A model generated the notes under the pieces. The model had not been told where the DNA came from and did no database searches. It was given only the letters and a program-made list of their open reading frames with translations. A DNA stretch of 64,000 nt from Phoebastria nigripes (Eukaryota > Chordata > Aves > Procellariiformes > Diomedeidae): positions 609,117 through 673,116 of the forward strand of contig JAYKAV010002931.1 in NCBI GenBank assembly GCA_035582835.1, read 5' to 3'. The translations under genes were made by a program, and so were the position numbers. Positions 14,401 to 24,500 of the stretch are shown here, piece by piece. Numbering within the stretch: position 1 is the stretch's first letter; every line of letters begins with the position of its first letter.

Positions 14401-15317
14401 TATAACTGTATTCCCAGCCCTAGCTTACATCTGGATAATTTCCTTTTAGACAAGTTCTCACTCTCAGGAGTTGTCTATTTTCTTTTATACTAAAGAGCTT
14501 CAGAATGGATGGACTTCTCTCTGGTAGCAGATCGGTAATGAAAAGGAACAAACTATCTGTCTTCTCTGGAAGGTTTTATTTCCAGACATTCTGGACACAC
14601 TGATGAAGTTACAGACCTGCTCCCCTGTGCTTTGTAAAACCTGGCAAGCAGTTTTTCATGAATTAAGGGATGTCTGTGGCTATCAAGAGGTTATTTTTAA
14701 ATGTGCTGTCTTTTAAGAAGGAAAAAATGTTTCCCAGTTCCCTTACCTTCCATTTTTTTGGTCTGGCTGATTCTTTTACATCAGTCAACATCCTTGAAAC
14801 AGGAGATTTTGTTAACTTGAATATGAGCAGTGGGAGGAATAGTCATTGCATTTGCTTATTCTGCTCTTTCTTCTAGCTCAGCACCTTGCAATCTCTTCAT
14901 AGCTAGACTGCACACAAGAAAATCAGTGATACAGCAGTGCTGCACTATCACTGCTTAAACTGCTATCTTTCCTCCTTCATTTCCATGACTTTGTAAGTCT
15001 GTCGATAGGTCCCAGAGTCCGTAAATGGGCTCAGGTAGTTCCATCAATTGCAAGAGGTGCATTGTGCTTCCTAACATTTTGGTTTCACAAGCAGGGACAC
15101 CTGAGATTTCTGCCCAGGTCCTCTTCTCTGTGACTCTGCCAAGGTTTATGTGAAAAACATCCTTGCACCAATATTGACTGGAACCCTCCTCTTGGTTGCC
15201 AGAGGATGATCATGGGCATTTAGGGCTTTACTGAGCTTCTGTTCCACTGCCTGTGTATTGTGAATGCAAGGCAAGGCTGCATTACCATCAGCGTGTGGGA
15301 GACGTGTCTTCTTTCAG
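5432..15317. other. Unique noncoding DNA
   Basis: About 10 kb without a recognisable gene, RNA gene or young transposon. Composition is AT-rich and CpG-poor. The longest open frame (11,798-12,274, plus strand, 158 codons) overlaps another open frame on the same strand and has no domain. Poly-A/T runs and short repeats are of ordinary length. I see nothing here beyond background vertebrate noncoding DNA. Confidence 0.65.
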
Positions 15318-15406
15318 ACCTGGACATCATACACCTGTCAGAGAAAGAGCCTTGGGCACGATCTGGCTGACACTCAGTCCAGACAAAAAAGAGCAAGCCT
15401 TGGCAG
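15318..15406 (+). other. Exon-like segment (89 bp), unrecognised
   Basis: A pyrimidine-rich acceptor (GTGTCTTCTTTCAG) ends at 15317 and a good donor (GGCAG|gtaaga) follows 15406. Two of the three frames are open across the 89 bp, one reading through SPDKKEQALA. I recognise no protein family in either. The splice signals are better than most in the window, but no neighbouring exon can be linked to it. It could be an exon of a long noncoding RNA or of a large gene, or a chance pairing of sites. Confidence 0.2.
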
Positions 15407-16880
15407 GTAAGAGGCACATTTAGAGAAGGCAGAAACCCAAGGTGTTTCTATCAGGTTTTTGCTAGATGCTTGCTGAAGCAACAGCATATTTTTTTTTCTC
15501 AAGTCAAATCAAAAACTGCGGAAGGGCATGTAATCTTGAAGTAACTTATTTCACTGTAAGCTAAACAATTCCTATTAAATTTAAATGAACCTGATACAAA
15601 CCTACACTAAATCAAACCAAGAACATCCAGCTCAGTAAGTTGTATTTAATTATATCATACCCTTATAGTTTCCCAGTGTAGTTTTCATCTCCATTTCCTT
15701 TGCTTTTCAAACTGCCAGTGAGATTTTTGCAACACACTGTATTTGGGGAAGAACTTCCACTGGGGGAAAGTCTATTTAAATAATTTTGTCATGTCTTTCC
15801 ATCTGTTGGTCCAAGTGTACACACAGTTTTTACTAAATATGAAGCAAACAAACTGCAGTGTCAGTCCAAGGCTATTTTGCAGCCTAACCAATGTCTGAGC
15901 AGGACTCTGAGGTGCTTGGATGAAATAAGCTATTTAAGTATGAATTGTTGTATTATCATTGTCATCGAGATGTTCCAAAACAATCTGGTTTATACAGAGA
16001 GAAAAATGCGCCAGAATGGGAGGGAAAAAAGCATGAGGGCCAAGTGAGCTGAGTGTGATACTGCCCTGCAATCTCCTAGCCTGCGCTTTAGGAATTTACT
16101 GCAGGGACAAACCCCTTGGGCTGCCCTGTTGTGAACTAAGCATGAATTTACTTCTTTGTTTTTTAACTCATTTACACTTCTGGGCTCTGAGGGCTCCTGA
16201 GCTGAGGAGGTCCACGTCTGCACAGTGGAAAACAGAACTCTTGTGGCTGCTTCAAGCCCTCTTATCACTTTGTTGCCCTTCAGCTCCTGAACGTTTCCCT
16301 ACTTCCCTTGCCTTGCTGCCTGTGGTTTACAGGTGCCAGTGACTGACTCTCTAGACTCAAGACTATTCTCTTCTCTTTCTGGCAGATGCTCCATATGTTG
16401 CTCTGTTCTTCTTTAGTTCTCCCCCATGAGATGAGGAGACCAGGACTTCTGGTAATACCACAGCTGGTGTTACACCATGATGAGCACAGAAAGCAGATTC
16501 ATTTCTGACCGAAACACCCATGTTGCACTTGCCCTTTGGCCAGTGCAGGACACCAACTAGACAACTTTGGAGCCACCTCCCTTCACCACAAACCTGTCCC
16601 CACCTTCTCTCCCTCTCTTATCTTGTGATAGCTTCTCATAAGACTTTTGATGAGGCCTGTTTTATACACCCACGTGCACTCGTCAGAGCCTCATCTCTGC
16701 CATCTGGTACTTGGTCCTCCAGGGACTCCTGTAGACTTGTGAGGCACCATGATCTCCCTCACACATTTAACAGCGTGCATCCTTCTGCATTAATTACCCT
16801 GACATCTGGAGGAAAAATAAATGTTTTCATATGAAAAAATTATATTCCTGAGAATCCATGACCACACAGCTAGCATCTGG
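15407..16880. other. Unique noncoding DNA
   Basis: No gene recognised. It is AT-rich to about 16.0 kb and then of mixed composition. Overlapping short frames on both strands near 16.0-16.8 kb lack any domain. Confidence 0.6.
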
Positions 16881-17790
16881 GGAAATTACTCTCTCTGGGA
16901 CAGTCTCCTGGGTATGTGGTTAGCATCTGCACGTGCATGTAAGCTGCCTCGCTGAAGATGAACTGGAGGTTTTGGGCTGGTCTGTGGGGAACTGTGGGGA
17001 GCCAGCTGGTCTGCCCAAGTCCGGAGCCACCTGTTGAGACTCCCATACACGGTTTGACTTTCTGTGCTGTCAGCAAGCAGTCTCCTGCCTTGCGCTTTCC
17101 AGGCCAGCCCTGTGGCAGTGTGTTGGAGTTGCAGCTCCCAGAAAGAGTGACCCTGGACTTCAGGGAGAAAATAAAAGCCTGCTAGATGGGCTGGGACTGG
17201 GGAGGCCTGAGACTCTCTGGACCGAAGCATGGAGCTCCCTGGCCCCTGGGTGCCAGTCCGCTTTGTTCCCTGCAGGCGGGGTCCAAGCCAAGCTGCACCA
17301 AGAGTGCCTGTGCTTGCCCCTCTGCAAGCCAGCTCTTTGCAGGACCTGTCTGCGCTTGCAGGGGTCTCCTCTGAGCAGTGGATTTGCTGGAAGCACACCC
17401 AAATGGAGATCATCTCCAGGTCTCAGGAGGGGAGAAGACAGACCTACAGCTCTCCTGTCCAGCACAAAGCCGTGTGGGGTGGTCCAAGCCCTTTCTACAG
17501 CACAGGACACCCGTGCTGCTGTGTTTCCCCTCCACCTCCCAGAAAATGAGGTGTCCTGATGGGGAAGAAATACACAGTGCAGACCCAAAAGACCAGACAT
17601 GTCCCCAGTGGGAGCAACCCATTGGATAAGTGTCAAGAGCAGCTCACTGGCAGGGTGGCAACGGCCGAGCCTGATCTGCCCAGAGATCCAAGCTGACCTC
17701 CAATAAACCACTGGAAAAGAGGGGGGAAGCGCCACCCCCTGACAAGGCTCAGACGTGTCTGTGCAAGCAGAGGCTCTGGGTTAGCTGGGT
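16880..17790. other. GC-rich, CpG-poor shoulder of the CpG island
   Basis: GC content rises here but CpG dinucleotides stay sparse, and TG/CA are common, as in methylated DNA beside an island. Open frames of 60-190 codons exist in several frames on both strands at once (the longest is minus 17,160-17,735). That is what a stop-poor composition produces and not what a single gene produces. None contains a motif I recognise. I treat this as the flank of the island, with no coding call. Confidence 0.55.
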
Positions 17791-18125
17791 CTGAATTTCA
17801 TGCTGGTCCCGGGATCCATCCTGCCCCCAGGGCTTTGCCCTCCCGGCAGTGTGTGGGCATCCACTGTGCGGGCACGCTCCCTGCCTCCCCTCGGGGCTTC
17901 TTGTGCTCTCGGTGGGGTCCCCGCGGCCAGCCCCCGCTCCCGGCAGCGCCGGTGCCTGGCTCGGTCCGGGGGGGCAGAGGGAGGCCGGCAGAGCTGACTC
18001 CAGTGCCTGCGGCGGGCAGGGGGCAACCCGCCGCCGGTCGGAGTGCAGAGGCGATGGCAGCCCCCGGGGGGACGGGGGGACACGACAGGGAGGGTCCCTA
18101 GGACCGTGACCCGCTCCGGCCTAGC
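17790..18125. promoter_or_regulatory. CpG island, left block
   Basis: A GC-rich block with frequent CpG, including CCCCGCGGCC, GCGCCGG and CCGCCGCCGG clusters. The change from the CpG-poor shoulder is abrupt. Islands of this kind usually mark unmethylated promoters or developmental regulatory domains in vertebrates. No TATA box, coding exon or clear transcription direction is visible, so the strand is left open. The block is separated from the main island by an A/C-rich tract at 18,131-18,225. Confidence 0.8.
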
Positions 18126-18130
18126 GCTTT

Positions 18131-18225
18131 AAAAAAAAAAACCCCAAAACCCAACCCAAAGAAACAAGAAAACCCCACCAAACCAACAACTTAAAAAAAA
18201 ACCGAACTGAAAAATGAAACAAAAC
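18131..18225. repeat. A/C-rich low-complexity tract between the two island blocks
   Basis: The plus strand is nearly all A and C (A11 followed by ACCCC/AAACCC-type runs and a second A9 run), with almost no G or T. It interrupts the CpG island sharply. It could be a degraded poly-A tail, an expanded simple repeat or a nucleosome-excluding tract. No transposon body is recognisable on either side. Confidence 0.75.
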
Positions 18226-18230
18226 TTCCT

Positions 18231-18850
18231 CTCCCCCGTCTCTCCGGAGGGAAGCGGAGCGGGGCACTGCAGCCCGCGGCGGATCGGCGCTGGGGCCGCG
18301 GCCGCCCCGCGCGGATCCGGGGGGTACAGGTCCCTCCCCAGGCCCGGGGGCCTGGGGCTCGGCCGGCGTATTGGGACTCTGTGCACAGCCTTGCGGACGC
18401 AGAATTAAATCCCCGTGGACAACCCGCGTGGGCTCGGCGGAGAGCCCCGAGAGGCGCTCCCGGCCGGCGGGGCGATAAGGGGGGCGGAGGAGCCCCCTGC
18501 CCCGCCGCCACCGTGTGCGGAGCCCGCCGGGCAGAGGGGAGGGCGACTAATTCCCCTTTTAAAAACAGATTTGTCCCTGCCTGGCTCTTTTGTGCGGCGG
18601 AAGACGGATGGGACCGCAGCGGCCGCCTCCCAGGTGACGGTTCGCTCAGCACCGCGGGCGCGGAGCGGCGCGGAGGGGCCGCAGTCCCGCTCAGCAAAGC
18701 CGGCGGCGGGGCTTGCAGTGAAAGCTTGCGAAACCAGCGCTGGGTTTATTTCCTACGGGGCCGGGAAGCAAATGTCGCCGGCTGTCGGAGGGGACAGCTT
18801 TTTGTCGCCCCAGACGAAACGCAAATAAATGCGATAGCCCGAATTTATCA
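18231..18850. promoter_or_regulatory. CpG island, main block
   Basis: I count about 70 CpG dinucleotides between 18,241 and 18,840, more than one per 10 bp. Background elsewhere in the window is usually below one per 100 bp. This is a strong vertebrate CpG island and a likely promoter or developmental regulatory element. The longest open frame over it (plus, 18,381-18,944, 187 codons) has no recognisable domain, overlaps other open frames and has the composition of translated island DNA, so I do not call it a gene. A splice-acceptor-like site (TTTGTTTTTCCAG) ends at 18,903. Which gene or noncoding RNA the island serves cannot be read from the window. Confidence 0.9.
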
Positions 18851-21140
18851 AGCGGTGCCCGTGACCGAGCATTTCTCATCGTGTGTTCGGTTTGTTTTTC
18901 CAGGACCTAAGCAATTTTTAATGTACTATATACTTCCCGCTTAATCCCCCTCGTTTATTATATAATTACGGTTTCAAAGTGATTATGTAATTAAAATCAT
19001 GTTTCACTGCAGCGTACTTCAAAAGGAAGGCAACCTTCCCCAGCATTATTTGCCGGTGATGTCATAATTTCCCTGTGATATTTAAAATAAACACATTAGT
19101 CCAAGAATTCTAAACATGTCTGAAAGTATATAGTGGAATTGATTGGCATAAAGCAACGGTGAAACCTATCACTAGTTTAATATATTTCTATGCTCCCATG
19201 CAGTGTAAATTATAGGATAATGGGGTGCAGGCGATGGTAAGCTCTGTTTATATAATCCATTTCTTCACACAAGTTCCCATTGCTTTTCCTTCCCTTTGCT
19301 GTATGTGGTGGTTCTCTGATCCTACTGACCTCAGCCATGTGTTTTCACTTTTTCTTCTGATCTCAATTCCATGACCAGCGGGGAATAAAATACAAATTGA
19401 ATAGTAACCATTCACAGGCCACTCTTTTCAAACTGTTGTTAAGCCTTCTTTGTCTTGTCTAGCAATTGATAGATAAATGTGTCGTATTTTACCCGAGTCT
19501 TTCTTCTCTCCTTGTAAAGCTTTGTTGCCCCAAGTTCGTTAGTCCATCTTTCTCTTCTTCTTTTCCTTTTTAAAGAAAATCATTTCATCGGGGCTTGTCA
19601 CCGAAAGGGACCGTTCCCTTCCTTGGCAGTACAAGGGGTGATGGTTAAGCAGCAGAATTAGACAAAAATATCAGAAGCGGGGAATAAAGGAATTCCCCCA
19701 ACATTTGGTCCGATCTATTCCCAGCACGACTCGAGGTTAATTTTAAATTTGACTTGTTTCTTCTGTACACGGTAAATAAAGTGCTCCCTGGGCTGCACGC
19801 AGCTCCTTTTTGAAAAGGGGAAAGTTAAGTACTCGAAAAGGGAAGAAAAAAACCCTCCTCTTTTCCCTCTGCATGCCTCTTTCACTGCAAACCTGCTTTC
19901 TGCGCTGTCAGGCGGGGCCGACGCTGTTTATTCAGCTTTTCTTGAAAATGAAAAGCAACTAAGAGAAGTTTAAACAATCTCTTGTTATTTTTGGGCTTGT
20001 TTTTCCAGTGCTCTCCTCCCTGGCTGCTTCTTTGGGGATATAATGCGAAAGAAAATAATTTTGGAAACCCATTATTCCATAGAGAAAAACATGTCACCAA
20101 TCCCATGCCCTTTATTTGATCAAAAAAGGATTGTCGTGAAGGTTTCTTTCGTGATGATCTAAACTGCAGAACAGCAATGGTTATAATTATTACCAAACTG
20201 CCAACACGCTGAAGGCAGTTTGAGATAATTTAGCATAGATATTTTAAACAGCTTGTTTTAAATCTCCCTATCTTTTTTTAGAAAGGCTTACTCGATCCCT
20301 ATAGCAAACCGGTTTTTAGCTATTAGTAACTAGTTTAAAAGCGGTGGTTGAAAAGAGAGATCTTTTGTCGTGCCCCTCTTCGAAGAACTCTTACACATAA
20401 GCAAACATTTTGAAGAGCGCATCGGTCTCTAATCAAAATAATCCAGATTCTTGTGTGAAAGGTAAATATTTTGCAACCACATTACTGGAGCTGAAATAAC
20501 TAAACAAGTCAGACACTGAAATTAGCAACGTGGCGAAGCGCGGGCAGTGAGAGAGAGCTGCAGCACGGAAGAGAAGCGCTCCTCCTAACCTGCCAAAAGC
20601 TGCCGAGGGTTTCTTCAGCGGAAACCGCTGCCATGAGGTTTCGAGGGAAAGGCAGCTTAGCAGAAAAATAATTTTCGAAATTTCGCTGGGGACAACGACC
20701 ATCCGAGGCGAAGCCGCGTACCTGTAAAACGAGCCCCTGCGTATCACATGCTTCATATTAAACTTTCATGCAGTTTTCCTTCGCTGTTTTTTTTCCAGCT
20801 AAAGGGTTCTTATAAACTTTCCTTCGTTTATTTAAGCCTGGTTTTCATTGCTGCAGTTTTGCATGGTTTGCCTTTGTTTAGTTTATTAACCCACAGGGTT
20901 ACTTTAACTAAATATTTGGGCTGAATACTTTGGGGTTGGATTTCAACGTTTTCTAACAAAATTACTGAGTTTTTTGAAGCCACACAGAGAACTCTGTGTT
21001 GACTTTATTAGTCAATTTAACAGGCTATAAGGAAAATAAAAATAAGAAACATACTAGTGTATCCCCTCCAGTGAGGAAAGGGGTTGAAACTGGTCTCTTA
21101 TTTAGTATTTCACATGCCATTGAGGCTGCGTTAACTTTAC
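18851..21140. promoter_or_regulatory. AT-rich domain with retained CpG, probable conserved regulatory DNA
   Basis: The base composition is AT-rich, yet CpG is well kept, most clearly between 19,480 and 20,760 where I count roughly 50. AT-rich bird DNA normally loses CpG through methylation and deamination, so this stretch is probably unmethylated in the germ line. It lies between two CpG islands. It contains homeodomain-type TAATTA cores (18,963-18,969 and 18,988-18,993) and a palindromic TCF/LEF-like TTTGATCAAA (20,115-20,124). No coding exon is recognised. The picture fits the long unmethylated domains around developmental transcription-factor genes. That link is inferred from composition only. 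Confidence 0.6.
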
Positions 21141-21149
21141 TAACGTTTT

Positions 21150-21535
21150 ACTAGAAATGGCAAATGTGCAGCGCCTCTGCTTTGCCGAAGCCTGCCACGT
21201 CCTCGCCCTGTGCCCAATGACGACCGCGGAGCTATTTTTAAGCCCCCCCTGGGGAAAAAAAGGCGGGGGGGAACCCCAAAACCAAAAAAAGCCCCTCTCC
21301 CTGTGCTTGCTGCCCGGTGCCTCGGGCGGAGGGTTAGGGATGGCCTGGCCGCGGGGGCGGCACGGCGGCAGGCAGCTCGCCCGGCCCCGGAGGGAGCCCG
21401 CGGGGGTACCGCGCCGCTCCGCGCCCGTGGGGGATCGGCGCGGCCCTGCTGCAGCACCGCACAGTGTCCGGGGGCTGGGGACCGGGGCTGAGCCCGGCCG
21501 CATGTGCTGCCCGGGGAACCTTCCCCACCCCACAT
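21150..21535. promoter_or_regulatory. Second, smaller CpG island
   Basis: A CpG-dense block of nearly 400 bp with GC-box-like GCGGGGGCGG at 21,351-21,360 and several CGCGCC/GCCGCG clusters. The longest open frame in the window (minus 21,102-21,791, 229 codons) runs across it but has no domain. Its proline- and arginine-rich middle is what GC-rich DNA gives in that frame. It may be an alternative promoter or an enhancer island of the same domain as the 18 kb island. Confidence 0.8.
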
Positions 21536-21559
21536 CCTGGCAGACAGTCCTGCAGCCTC

Positions 21560-24500
21560 CTGTTGGGATTGGCATGCTTTTTTTGGGTGCTTTTTGTTTT
21601 GTTTTGTTTTTTAATGGAAGCGCCCTGTTGCTTGGCTGGGACAGAAAGTAAAACGTTAGCCCGGGAGATATGAGCACTTGGAGAGAGAGCAAGCTGTAGG
21701 CAGTGATGGGTATCGGGAAGCAGAAGATTGGCTGCAGAAGGAAACCAAAATCCCCCCTGCATGGTGCCAATTGCCTGGGTTGTAGGACCACAGTGGCATT
21801 GCCCCCCTGAACAAAAGCAGGGTGGCAGCAAGCTGGCCAACTGCTTAGTGCAATGCGTTGTCAGAAAGAACAGGGGACTGCTCGGAGGTGCTGCTGTGGA
21901 TACCAGTCAAGAGTCCCTACAGGAACCGTCCCATGGGCATGGGTCTTCATCAGGGCTCACATTTGTCCCAGCAAGTAATGGTCCCAGCGCTGCACTGGGC
22001 ACATCATGGGCTGCTCTACAGATGGGGTCCATTGCGGAGTACTTGGGCTGGAGATGACATAGTGCTTGAACGGTGTACTTTTACTATTTAAAGGCTAGTA
22101 ACCTCTCCTGGGTCTCCCCTGTCCAGGGAGCGATAAGTCCTTCACTGCTGACAGCTCCCATTTCCAGTGGTGATCTGCAGAGGTGGATCATCTCAAACCC
22201 CAAGAAAGACAGAGGAAGAGTAGCAGGGTGTGGAGACGCTACAGCAGCAATGAGGCATGAAGACCAGGGTGGTGATGTCTGGTGCCTTAGAGAAACAGGA
22301 GCCAACAGAGAGATGTAAAGACAGAAGACGAGAGGGTCAAAGTGAGGATCTTTGCAGGGCCCCTCTGAAGTAATAGGTAGGGACAAAAGCTGCATTTGTC
22401 ACCACCACAGAAAAAGACATTGCAGCTTTCAAAATGTGAAACACCACAAACCAAAATGAGAGCTATGCCTGTGTGGGTGAATGAGAAAACGTCTATGTAA
22501 AACCTGGGTAGACATAACCAGGGAGTGAAAACTTACAGAAAAGCCCAGTCAGAGCTACTGCCAGGTTACAGGCCTGGGAGAGACCCAGTGGGTCTGTGGA
22601 CGGATGTCAGAGACATAGTCCAAAATTTTAGAAAAAGCACCAAAGTGTAGTGTTAATTCCCACTAACTACTCCAATAACTTTCCAAATCTCAGGCCTAGA
22701 TATTACAGGGGTGTGAACCCCAAGACAGATGCATATGTGCATCTAGCAGGGAGATGTGCCTTCACTTGCTTTAGGCAGTTCTCGACAAGACCTTAGAACA
22801 AAAATGTAGCACTCTTGCAATCCCTCTCAATCATAAATCAGTCTATCAGCGATGACCAACAATAAACCAGCAGCAAAAGTGTGTCATGTCTGTCAACGGG
22901 ATTAATTCCCAGTGCAAAAATGAAGTAGCCATTTGCCATAGAGCAGCTTACTGCCAATGCACAACAGTGAGACAGTCTGCTGTTATCCTGATAATAAAAT
23001 GTAAATATGTAACTCCCTAAAGCATGTCGCATCCCATCCCATTAACATGACATTGATATGCTTTTTCTGATACCAGCATGAGAGGGTAAAAGAGCAAGTT
23101 CTACCTTCAAATATTATTACACATTTTTGTTTTACTTACTTACTTATACATCTTGCGAAATATTTTGTGGTCTCTTAAACATAAAAGGGCAGTGCAGAAA
23201 GTCTGTGTTAGGCTTATTTTTCAGAAGAAATAAAAGCTTGGAGCTTAGCTAATAGTGAAGAAATAAGATAACTCTACAATAAAGGGCTAATAAATGTTTA
23301 CTCTGTTAAGTATTGCTATTATTTCTCCCTCTCATAAGTGATCTTGCAGTACTATTATGCCAAAAAATTAGAATTACTGTATTAAAACCAGATTTTCTAG
23401 AGCTCATTCAGAATTTCCAGCAGCAGTCTTTTATTTCATTAAGTAATAAGAAGACACAAACTGTTACTTTGTTGTGAGAAGTTCCACGTTTTCCTTCACA
23501 CAAAAAAGCAGAATCTGAATAACATACATGATTGATAGTACGTCAGTCTGAGGTCGGGTGAAGTGTGGCAGCAATAACAAGTGAGAAGAGCAAACGAGCT
23601 AGAGAAACATTGACATACTGTGGAAAAGGGAAAGAATCAGGAGAGGAACAGGTTAGAAGATGAAACAGGGGAAAAAAGACACGACAAGAAAGACAACAAA
23701 GACGAAAGTTTTCTGCAGTAGCTGTGCAGTTTGATAAACTCTTCCATCACTATTTTATTCCCTGTTGGACATGGAGTTGAGAAAAACATTACTAAATCTC
23801 CACCTCAGATTTGATGCCATCAAAATCTTTAGATTTTAATCTCCCTGTTAAGGATATGACACTGCAAAACTCTTGGTCCCAGTTCTCAGCCCCAGCTCCC
23901 TGCTTTGCAGAGTCGCAAAACATGCACTTCAGCTCTGATTTAATTCAATGTGTTAACTCTGGTTGCAGCCAACATTAATTAACAAAGGAAGAAAAGCTGA
24001 ACCAGTTATTAGTTGAGTGATCTCCCTGCTAGCCATGTTTGAAACCACCCTTAACAGCTATAGAACAAGAATGAAACAAAGAAGAGCATAGCACTTATTA
24101 CATGTAGGACCGAAGATATGTCTTCATGATATTGTGCGTTAATTATTCCTTTTGATTTCAAGGATGGCCATTCACATCCCTTGGCACTGTAATCAGTATT
24201 TAAAAGAAAGATCCTAACAAGAAGAACCACCCCGCAGCAGAACAAAACCCACACACAATAATAATAAATTACATAATCATCCAGTAATTTGAAGCAGCAA
24301 TATATAGCCCACAAAATAAAAATTGTTCCCACACCCACGGTCTTGTTTCTGTATGGGTTAGATGTGCATGTGGAGGGGCGATAGATAGGCACTATGTACA
24401 TCCAACATGGCAGAGCACTTACTCTCAGACACAGAACAGAGTAAGATAACAGACTTTTAACGTTGTGAGTTTTTTCCTACAGAAAATTCTGGGTTTGGAG

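Noticed and set aside
17160..17735. 191-codon minus-strand open frame in the GC-rich shoulder
   Set aside because: Several frames on both strands are open at once. No motif or family is recognisable, and there is no clear promoter.
18381..18944. 187-codon plus-strand open frame over the main CpG island
   Set aside because: No recognisable domain, overlapped by open frames on both strands, and composition typical of translated island DNA. No Kozak or splice context ties it to a gene.
21102..21791. 229-codon minus-strand open frame, the longest in the window
   Set aside because: It spans a CpG island where stop codons are rare. The translation is Pro/Arg/Gly-rich with no domain, and other frames are open over the same DNA.
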